From the NCBI GenBank assembly GCA_020346805.1, contig CP070790.1:1258061-1263976 (forward strand): 5,916 nt of DNA, read 5' to 3'. This document shows, one piece after another, positions 1 through 4,980 of this stretch (position 1 is its first letter; every line of letters starts with the position of its first letter). The notes under the pieces are model-generated. The model saw only the letters and a list, made by a program, of their open reading frames with translations. It was not told where the DNA came from and ran no database searches. Made by a program: the position numbers and the translations under genes. The stretch is from Planctomycetota bacterium. GTDB taxonomy: Bacteria > Planctomycetota > Phycisphaerae > UBA1845 > PWPN01.

Positions 1-85
1 AGCTAAGGATGGGAGATGTGCATAGCTGGAAGGGCCAATTATTTACTTAAAGTAACAATATATAGAGACCTTTAGTGAGTTTAAA
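1..85. other. Left-edge leader region, no supported gene
   Basis: All three forward frames meet a stop codon within the first 50 bases (TAA at 4-6, TAG at 23-25, TAA at 48-50), so at most the last few codons of an upstream gene could lie here. The tail does not resemble the conserved FAD-x-H...GRQIGW ending of the downstream paralogs. The region just before the first gene has no strong Shine-Dalgarno site and no clear -35/-10 pair. Its only visible structure is a small dyad at 43-55, listed separately. Confidence 0.5.
43..55. promoter_or_regulatory. 13-bp dyad TTACTT-A-AAGTAA upstream of the first pseudopilin gene
   Basis: Two perfect 6-bp half sites flank a single central base, 30 bases before the ATG at 86. 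The symmetry and position would suit a protein-binding operator. A 6-bp dyad in AT-rich DNA can arise by chance, and the site is not repeated at the other genes of the array. This is a weak candidate only. Confidence 0.2.
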
Positions 86-1201
86 ATGCGCTTATACTCT
101 GTAATTTGCAAATCTATTTGTATGCAAAGGCATTCAACATCTAACAAACGTCATATTAGGGCCTGTACCTTAATCGAGGTGCTGGTAGTGGTGGCCATTA
201 TTGCCCTGCTGGCAGCGATACTTTTACCCTCACTACAGCAGGCCCGCGAACAGGCCAGAATTGCTTCGTGTATGGCCAACTGCAAACAAATCGCATCAAT
301 TACGGCGACGTATCAGGCTGAATCAAGAGGCTATGTACCGGTGATATTTGGTAATGTAGCTAATGATAATGCCCCATATAATCCGCCTAGTTTAAAAGGA
401 GATGGACGAGGTGCGCCTGCTCGTATGTGTTGGCTGTCTGTAGCATTCAAGAAGTACGACAAAGGTCTGCGCAATTTATCCAAACAGGTGTCCACATACG
501 GGGGCGTCTCAATGCTTTTCGACCCGGATGAAGCTTGGCCGGGGAATTATCACGGAAGGACTGATACGCCGGTCCAGGAATATTTCGACAAATACATGCC
601 CGACTACTATAGCTGTCCGTTTACCCGTGAGAAAGGACACGGGCTTACATTCCGAGGAGAGTCTACCACTCAATGGGGCAAAATGGATAAGTATGATCTG
701 AACGGTAGGCATGAAAATTACGTCACCTGGCGATGGGAAACAACCGCTATACGTGGTATGATCCCCGGACGAGGCAGTGTCCAAATGCCTTTTGATAATT
801 GTGCGGCGGATGCGATTTGTATTACGGATGGTCGACCCAAATATTCGGCGGTAACCTGGAACAAGATAGTATTTAATAAAGGTGACGCTGGCCGTCCTAA
901 TGCCCAATATTGTCTGGGGGGTGGATATGGTCCGTTTGACGATGACAAGGGTGTTCTTTTCGCCCACCGTCTTTGGACATCATCAGACGCCCATCGTCTA
1001 CGAAGCGCCAGCCTATCCGAACTTACTATCATCAGATGTAACCAGGGCAATTATATTGGGAGAAATGAAACGCAACTCGATAGAATCGATTATGTTGAAT
1101 ACAACCCTGAAAGTCATCGCACCTCAAAAGGGGGTGGTACTAACACAACCTTTGCCGACACTCACATCGAGTGGGTTCGCGGTCGACAGATTGGTTGGTA
1201 A
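86..1201 (+). CDS. Pseudopilin-like protein A (prepilin N-terminal methylation domain, H-X9-DG-like C-terminus)
   Basis: This is the first of four tandem paralogs, 371 residues. The leader, with several basic residues, runs to about residue 26. It is followed by a class III (prepilin) signal with Glu31 at the +5 position and a hydrophobic helix at about 32-50 that would anchor the protein and pack in the pilus core. Established for the family: a prepilin peptidase cuts before the helix and the subunit assembles into a type II secretion pseudopilus or similar fibre. Here the predicted junction is Ala26/Cys27 instead of the usual Gly/Phe. The ectodomain contains a YSCPF segment (Cys177), a Cys239-x5-Cys245 pair, GRPKYSA, and a C-terminal His344-x13-Asp358-Thr-His360 motif. 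The start is uncertain: ATG 86 gives a 26-residue leader, while ATG 122 (Met13) gives 14, and neither has a good ribosome binding site. The exact role and partners are unknown. Confidence 0.9.
   Translation: MRLYSVICKSICMQRHSTSNKRHIRACTLIEVLVVVAIIALLAAILLPSLQQAREQARIASCMANCKQIASITATYQAESRGYVPVIFGNVANDNAPYNPPSLKGDGRGAPARMCWLSVAFKKYDKGLRNLSKQVSTYGGVSMLFDPDEAWPGNYHGRTDTPVQEYFDKYMPDYYSCPFTREKGHGLTFRGESTTQWGKMDKYDLNGRHENYVTWRWETTAIRGMIPGRGSVQMPFDNCAADAICITDGRPKYSAVTWNKIVFNKGDAGRPNAQYCLGGGYGPFDDDKGVLFAHRLWTSSDAHRLRSASLSELTIIRCNQGNYIGRNETQLDRIDYVEYNPESHRTSKGGGTNTTFADTHIEWVRGRQIGW
575..624 (+). repeat. 50-base block identical between pseudopilin genes A and B (copy in A)
   Basis: This block is identical base for base with 1739-1788, including all third codon positions, while sequence on either side shows synonymous and non-synonymous differences. 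It encodes the segment ending in PDYYSCPFT. Such a patch is expected from recent gene conversion or recombination between the paralogs, and it could also serve as a site for future unequal exchange. Confidence 0.85.
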
Positions 1202-1258
1202 GGATAAGAAATTGTTGCGCAATTAAGACTATTAATTGGAACACGAGGTTCCAACAAA
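1202..1258 (+). repeat. Duplicated intergenic spacer, copy 1 (between pseudopilins A and B)
   Basis: This 57-base gap is closely similar to the 58-base gap at 2354-2411, and the similarity continues into the first codons of the next gene (both start M-T-I-L-H-N-N). The copies share the shells AATTG-N5-CAATT and TGGAAC-N5-GTTCCA. The gap was therefore duplicated together with a gene, giving a unit of about 1,153 bases measured from ATG to ATG. Confidence 0.85.
1236..1254 (+). promoter_or_regulatory. Inverted repeat with SD-like loop before pseudopilin B
   Basis: TTGGAAC (1236-1242) and GTTCCAA (1248-1254) form a perfect 7-bp inverted repeat around a 5-base spacer, ACGAG. The purine stretch GAGG at 1245-1248 spans the loop and first stem base and lies 10 bases before the ATG at 1259, where a weak Shine-Dalgarno site would be expected. 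As RNA it could be a small hairpin that displays or hides the ribosome binding site; as DNA it could be an operator. No T-tract follows, so it is not a typical terminator. Confidence 0.45.
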
Positions 1259-2353
1259 ATGACAATATTACATAACAACGCAACAAAACAATCAGTATTT
1301 TTCCGAGGTTTTACACTAATCGAAGTTTTAGTTGTGGTGGCTATTATTGCCCTTTTGGCGGCTATTTTACTGCCGTCTTTTCGACAGGCCCGCGAACAGG
1401 CCAGAATCGCCTCGTGCATGGCCAACTGCAAACAAATCGCATCAATCACGGCGACGTATCAGGCCGAATCAAAAGGCTATGTACCGGTGATATTTGGTAA
1501 TGTGGCTAATGATAATGCCCCATATAATCCACCCGATTATGATACACCAACAACTGGAGTGCGGGGCGCCGTGGCAAAAATGTGCTGGCTGTCCGTGGCC
1601 TATCAAACATATGACAAAGGCTTACGGAATCTAGCCAAGCAGGCGGTCACATATCCCTCTAATAGCACCGGGCTGGAGTATTTTGATCCAGATAAACCGT
1701 GGCCAGGAAACTATCACGGAAGAAATAACACACCGGTTCAGGAATATTTCGACAAATACATGCCCGACTACTATAGCTGTCCGTTTACTCGTGAAAAAGG
1801 CAACGGACTATTCTATAGGGGAGAGGTTAATGCGCCATACGGGACAATTGCGCAACTTATCCTTAAAGGTAAACACGAAAATTATATTACCTGGCGATGG
1901 GAGGGAAACGCCGTGCGAGGGGTAATACCTGGTAATGGATCATCTCAGATGCCATTTGATACGTGTTCACGTAACGAGATTTGCCAAACCGACGGTCGAC
2001 CGAAATATTCTGCAGTAACCTGGAATCTAATAAGACGCAGTTCCCCTAACGCACAATTATACGGCCCTCCAGGTGGATATAGCCCTTTTAATTCGAGCGT
2101 AGAAGTCTTATATGAGCATCGCCTTTGGAAGACGTCTGATGCCAAACGTCTCAGAAGTGCGAACTTGACTGATATAACAATATCCTATTGCAACCAGGGT
2201 AATTACATAGGAAGAGACGAAAGGTTTCTTGAAACAACCCCCTATTCTGAATACAACCCTGACAGTCATCGTACTTCAAACGGTGCCGGCACCAATACCA
2301 TCTTTGCCGATACTCACATCGAGTGGGTTCGTGGGCGACAGATTGGTTGGTAG
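1259..2353 (+). CDS. Pseudopilin-like protein B (prepilin N-terminal methylation domain)
   Basis: The second paralog has 364 residues. A 17-residue leader ends in Arg16-Gly17, followed by Phe18-Thr-Leu-Ile-Glu22: a textbook prepilin peptidase site with Gly at -1, Phe at +1 and Glu at +5. The hydrophobic helix follows to about residue 41. The ectodomain repeats the plan of protein [25 protein letters not shown], a Cys236-x5-Cys242 pair, [27 protein letters not shown], and a C-terminal His337-x13-Asp351-Thr-His353. By family knowledge it is an inner-membrane-anchored subunit of a secretion pseudopilus or fibre; which system is unknown. The start at 1259 is preceded by a GAGG in an inverted repeat. 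Its nucleotide sequence is mosaic: the 5' part resembles gene C, the following part gene A. Confidence 0.92.
   Translation: MTILHNNATKQSVFFRGFTLIEVLVVVAIIALLAAILLPSFRQAREQARIASCMANCKQIASITATYQAESKGYVPVIFGNVANDNAPYNPPDYDTPTTGVRGAVAKMCWLSVAYQTYDKGLRNLAKQAVTYPSNSTGLEYFDPDKPWPGNYHGRNNTPVQEYFDKYMPDYYSCPFTREKGNGLFYRGEVNAPYGTIAQLILKGKHENYITWRWEGNAVRGVIPGNGSSQMPFDTCSRNEICQTDGRPKYSAVTWNLIRRSSPNAQLYGPPGGYSPFNSSVEVLYEHRLWKTSDAKRLRSANLTDITISYCNQGNYIGRDERFLETTPYSEYNPDSHRTSNGAGTNTIFADTHIEWVRGRQIGW
1739..1788 (+). repeat. 50-base block identical between pseudopilin genes A and B (copy in B)
   Basis: Partner of the block at 575-624. Genes C and D encode a similar peptide here (for example PDHYSCPFA in C) but with more base changes, so the identity is specific to the A/B pair and is not only protein-level constraint. 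Confidence 0.85.
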
Positions 2354-2411
2354 CGATAAAAAATTGTAGCTCAATTGAAACCATTAATTGGAACACAAGG
2401 TTCCATAAAAA
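2354..2411 (+). repeat. Duplicated intergenic spacer, copy 2 (between pseudopilins B and C)
   Basis: Second copy of the spacer seen at 1202-1258. AATTG (2362-2366) and CAATT (2372-2376) keep the same 5-base spacing as in copy 1 (1210-1214 and 1220-1224), although the loop changed from TTGCG to TAGCT. The second inverted repeat is also kept. Conservation of the half sites with drift in the first loop hints at constraint, though recent duplication alone could explain much of the similarity. Confidence 0.85.
2389..2405 (+). promoter_or_regulatory. Inverted repeat with SD-like loop before pseudopilin C
   Basis: TGGAAC (2389-2394) and GTTCCA (2400-2405) form a perfect 6-bp inverted repeat with spacer ACAAG. 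AAGG at 2397-2400 lies 11 bases before the ATG at 2412. The arrangement matches that before gene B, with one loop base changed (ACGAG to ACAAG) and the outermost base pair lost. Hairpin or operator function is inference. Confidence 0.45.
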
Positions 2412-3518
2412 ATGACAATATTGCACAACAACACGACAAAACAATCGATAATTTTACGTGGTTTTACACTAATTGAAGTTTTAGTTGTGGTAGCTATTAT
2501 CGCCCTTTTGGCGGCTATTCTATTGCCGTCATTTCAACGGGCCCGCGAACAGGCCAGAATTGCCTCATGTCAAGCCAATTCCAAGCAGATTGCCACACTC
2601 ATGGCCACCTACCGGGCCGAGTATAAAGGTTATGTTCCCATCGTATTTTGCCATTTTAATAACGAATCCAGCCGTCTTTACGAGAGTTTAGATGCTCCCA
2701 CCCCCCTGGGTGCACCCGCGATGATGTGTTGGTTATCGGTGGCCTTCAGGGCTTACGAAAAAGGGCTAAGCAGGCTTTCCAAAATCTTCTCCACTTATCC
2801 GATTGGAGCGGGAACACGATACGATCCCTTCAAGCGTTGGCCCGGATGGTATTACTCCAGCGAGAAGACCGCGGCCCATGAGTATTTTGACAGGTACATG
2901 CCCGATCACTATAGCTGTCCGTTTGCTCGTGAAAAGGGGAGTGGATTATATTATCACGGCACATTAGAAGCACCCAACGGATTGTTAATCCAACAATTCA
3001 ACCTCCGAGGCCGACACGAAAACTACACTACAATGCGCTGGGAGGGATCTGCCGTTCGGGGCGTTGTTCCAGCTCAAGGAAGCGAGAGCACTAAAATGGC
3101 CTATGATAATTGTGATGTGAACGAAATATGCATGATCGACGGCCGGCCAAAATATTCGGCCCTCAGTTGGAACTTCAGCGGGTACTCGTCAGGCACGCCG
3201 AACTACAAATATGGTCCGCCGGGAGTTATACCGATTATAAGTACGAATGAGAAGCTTAAAAAACAACTTCTGGTCAGGCATCGTAATTGGAAAACCAATG
3301 ATGCCAAACGATTGCGAAGTGCCAGCATGTCCGAATTAACGGTCGCTTTATGCAATCAAGGTTTTCATATATCAAAAAATGTTGTGATGAAGGAAAGGGA
3401 TGCCTGGAATGAGTTTAATCCCGACACACATCGCACATTTAATGGTGCCGGTACCAACGCCATTTTTGCCGATGCCCATGTTGAGTGGATCAAGGGCAGA
3501 CAAATAGGTTGGCAATAG
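2412..3518 (+). CDS. Pseudopilin-like protein C (prepilin N-terminal methylation domain)
   Basis: The third paralog has 368 residues. Its 17-residue leader is nearly that of protein B (M-T-I-L-H-N-N start, Arg16-Gly17/Phe18, Glu22 at +5) and is followed by the invariant hydrophobic helix. The ectodomain keeps MCWLSVA, the YSCPF segment, a Cys234-x5-Cys240 pair, [23 protein letters not shown] and a C-terminal His340-x13-Asp354-Ala-His356. The middle diverges clearly from A and B. After the helix it shares with protein D the run [15 protein letters not shown], where A and B read ITATY..ESxGYVPVIF, so C and D group together there. The protein is presumably a membrane-anchored pseudopilus or fibre subunit; the specific role is not known. 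It ends with an extra Gln after the shared GRQIGW tail. Confidence 0.92.
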   Translation: MTILHNNTTKQSIILRGFTLIEVLVVVAIIALLAAILLPSFQRAREQARIASCQANSKQIATLMATYRAEYKGYVPIVFCHFNNESSRLYESLDAPTPLGAPAMMCWLSVAFRAYEKGLSRLSKIFSTYPIGAGTRYDPFKRWPGWYYSSEKTAAHEYFDRYMPDHYSCPFAREKGSGLYYHGTLEAPNGLLIQQFNLRGRHENYTTMRWEGSAVRGVVPAQGSESTKMAYDNCDVNEICMIDGRPKYSALSWNFSGYSSGTPNYKYGPPGVIPIISTNEKLKKQLLVRHRNWKTNDAKRLRSASMSELTVALCNQGFHISKNVVMKERDAWNEFNPDTHRTFNGAGTNAIFADAHVEWIKGRQIGWQ

Positions 3519-3523
3519 CAACA

Positions 3524-3554
3524 TTAATATGATATCATTGACTAATCATATTAA
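3524..3554 (+). promoter_or_regulatory. 10-bp perfect inverted repeat in the C-D gap
   Basis: TTAATATGAT (3524-3533) and ATCATATTAA (3545-3554) are perfect inverse complements around an 11-base spacer. The repeat fills most of the 47-base gap, and its right arm overlaps the first two bases of the AAGGA ribosome binding site of gene D. It could be an operator or a weak AT-rich hairpin that modulates translation of gene D. It has no GC-rich stem or T-tract, so a terminator is unlikely. Confidence 0.4.
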
Positions 3555-3557
3555 GGA
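3553..3557 (+). promoter_or_regulatory. Ribosome binding site of pseudopilin D
   Basis: AAGGA lies 8 bases before the ATG at 3566. It is the best-placed Shine-Dalgarno-like site in the window and supports this start, with a long 25-residue leader. Confidence 0.6.
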
Positions 3558-3565
3558 TTGTACAA

Positions 3566-4690
3566 ATGTTGCGTAACTTACTACATAACAATTATTTACA
3601 TTCGCCCGCTCACATTTCTAATCCGCGGAAACGGCCAGCTTTTACGCTAATCGAAGTGTTAGTTGTGGTGGCTATTATCGCTCTTTTGGCAGCTATTCTT
3701 CTGCCTTCCTTATCACGAGCCCGCGAACAGGCCAAGATTGCTTCGTGTATCGCCAACGCCAAACAAATTGCCGGGCTAATGGCTACCTATCAATCCGAAT
3801 ACAAGGGTTATGTACCTATTGTATTCGGTCCCAGTGCTAACGGCGATAAAGTCTGGAACCCTCCAAATTATCAATCGGATCCAAATACCCATAACCCACG
3901 CGGCGCTCCCGCAAAAATGTGTTATCTGTCGCTTGCATTCCAGGCATACGACAAGGGGCTGCGTAATTTGAGGAAACTGATATGCAATTTTGACGGCACA
4001 CCATTCGATCCGGATTTAAACTGGCCCGGATTCTTCATGAGTTCAGAGACCAAAACACAGGAATATGAAGATAAACTTTTACCTAATTATTATATATGCC
4101 CTTTTAGCAGGGATGGTGGCAAGGGAATCCAGTTTGTCAGAACCCTGGAGTTTGAATATGGAACGATGAACAGCTATGTATTTAAAGGGCGGCATGAGTG
4201 TTACAGTGTCTGGCGATATGAACAGTTTTCCATAAAAAATCGAATTCCTAAACAAGGTAATATTCCCGTTCCAATTGACAAATATCCCAATAAATATATA
4301 TCAGATACCGACGGTCGCCCCAAATACTCCGCGATCAGTTGGAGCACTATCATAGTCACCCAAGGAGGTCACCCAAGTAAACAGTATATGCTGCCGGGGG
4401 GTATTCCACACGCTTCAGGTAATCCAGACCTACTGTGGCGGCATCGATTATGGTCCTCATCCGATGCCCGGCGCCTATTAAGTTCCAGCCTTTCGGACCT
4501 AACGGCCAGTTATTGCTCCCAAGGCTATCATATGGGGCAAAACAATGCTAATGCGGACACCAAAGATTGGGGTGTGTTTAATGCCGATAGTCATCGTACC
4601 GGCAACGGTGCAGGTACCATTGCCTTCTTTGCGGATACACATGTCAAATGGGTAAAAGGAATGCGAATCGGTTGGACAAACAATTACTAA
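3566..4690 (+). CDS. Pseudopilin-like protein D (prepilin N-terminal methylation domain)
   Basis: The fourth and most divergent paralog has 374 residues. A 25-residue leader containing L-L-H-N-N (echoing I-L-H-N-N in B and C) ends Arg-Lys-Arg-Pro-Ala25, followed by Phe26 and Glu30 at +5, then the hydrophobic helix. Ala at -1 is a tolerated variant of the prepilin peptidase site. The ectodomain keeps the scaffold in altered form: [49 protein letters not shown], and a C-terminal His343-x13-Asp357-Thr-His359. It lacks the Cys-x5-Cys pair found before TDGRP in A, B and C, and carries other cysteines (KLICNF, RHECYS). The tail extends past GW by four residues. It is likely the last gene of the pseudopilin cluster. 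Role by family only: an anchored secretion-pseudopilus or fibre subunit. Confidence 0.92.
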   Translation: MLRNLLHNNYLHSPAHISNPRKRPAFTLIEVLVVVAIIALLAAILLPSLSRAREQAKIASCIANAKQIAGLMATYQSEYKGYVPIVFGPSANGDKVWNPPNYQSDPNTHNPRGAPAKMCYLSLAFQAYDKGLRNLRKLICNFDGTPFDPDLNWPGFFMSSETKTQEYEDKLLPNYYICPFSRDGGKGIQFVRTLEFEYGTMNSYVFKGRHECYSVWRYEQFSIKNRIPKQGNIPVPIDKYPNKYISDTDGRPKYSAISWSTIIVTQGGHPSKQYMLPGGIPHASGNPDLLWRHRLWSSSDARRLLSSSLSDLTASYCSQGYHMGQNNANADTKDWGVFNADSHRTGNGAGTIAFFADTHVKWVKGMRIGWTNNY

Positions 4691-4980
4691 TATGACAGCA
4701 CCATGAAAAATGTTTGTTGGCGCAGCTCGACTTAGATTTTCGTATGATATAGCCATAATATTCTTGATAATATCCTAAGAAAACAAATCCAAGTTGTATA
4801 TTAATTATAAAATATATGCTCAAATTGCATGGAGGGATATGTGGTCGACACGCGATAAATGATTCTCCTGGCGAAAAGAATAATTCCACAGATCCGAATT
4901 GTGTAAGTGACGGATGATAATATGGAGGAATGGGGAATATCAGTTGCGGGTAATTATCGCCATTTGATACAATATTGTAT
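4691..4980. other. AT-rich intergenic region with small dyads, no supported gene
   Basis: This 290-base stretch is clearly richer in A and T than the flanking genes and has frequent stops in all forward frames. The longest ATG-started forward frames are 33 codons (4816-4917) and 20 codons (4922-4984), neither recognised. It contains an imperfect 10-bp inverted repeat (4835-4844 with 4886-4895, one mismatch), purine runs resembling Shine-Dalgarno sites (GGAGGG near 4831, GGAGG near 4924) that are badly spaced for any long frame, and a perfect palindrome at its right end. It probably holds the promoter and leader of the next gene, but I cannot assign -35/-10 boxes with confidence and see no GC-rich terminator after gene D. 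Confidence 0.55.
4967..4980. promoter_or_regulatory. Perfect 14-bp palindrome abutting the start of the last gene
   Basis: ATACAAT-ATTGTAT is a perfect 14-bp palindrome with no spacer, ending on the base before the ATG at 4981. A gap-free palindrome of this length is typical of a site for a dimeric repressor. If the true start is instead 5029 or 5035, the palindrome would lie some 50 bases upstream, a normal operator position. No ribosome binding site is visible before 4981. Confidence 0.4.

Noticed and set aside
509..1050. Minus-strand open frames opposite gene A, and similar ones opposite genes B and D
   Set aside because: They are antisense to clearly coding, conserved pseudopilin sequence, lack domains, and are expected as by-products of codon use.
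3538..3543. TTGACT as a -35 promoter box before gene D
   Set aside because: It sits inside the loop of the inverted repeat only 22 bases before the ATG, leaving no room for a -10 box and a transcript start upstream of the ribosome binding site.
86..4690. CRISPR or insertion sequence explanation for the repeated DNA
   Set aside because: The repeats are about 1.1-kb diverged gene copies with spacers, not short regular repeats; there is no transposase and no terminal inverted repeats.
4676..4717. ACAAACA/TGTTTGT inverted repeat around the end of gene D as a terminator
   Set aside because: The 7-bp AT-rich stem has a 28-base loop, includes the stop codon of gene D and lacks a following T-tract, so it is not a credible intrinsic terminator.
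4816..4917. 33-codon forward frame in the gap
   Set aside because: It has no usable ribosome binding site or recognisable content and ends in two successive stops (TGA TAA); nothing supports translation.
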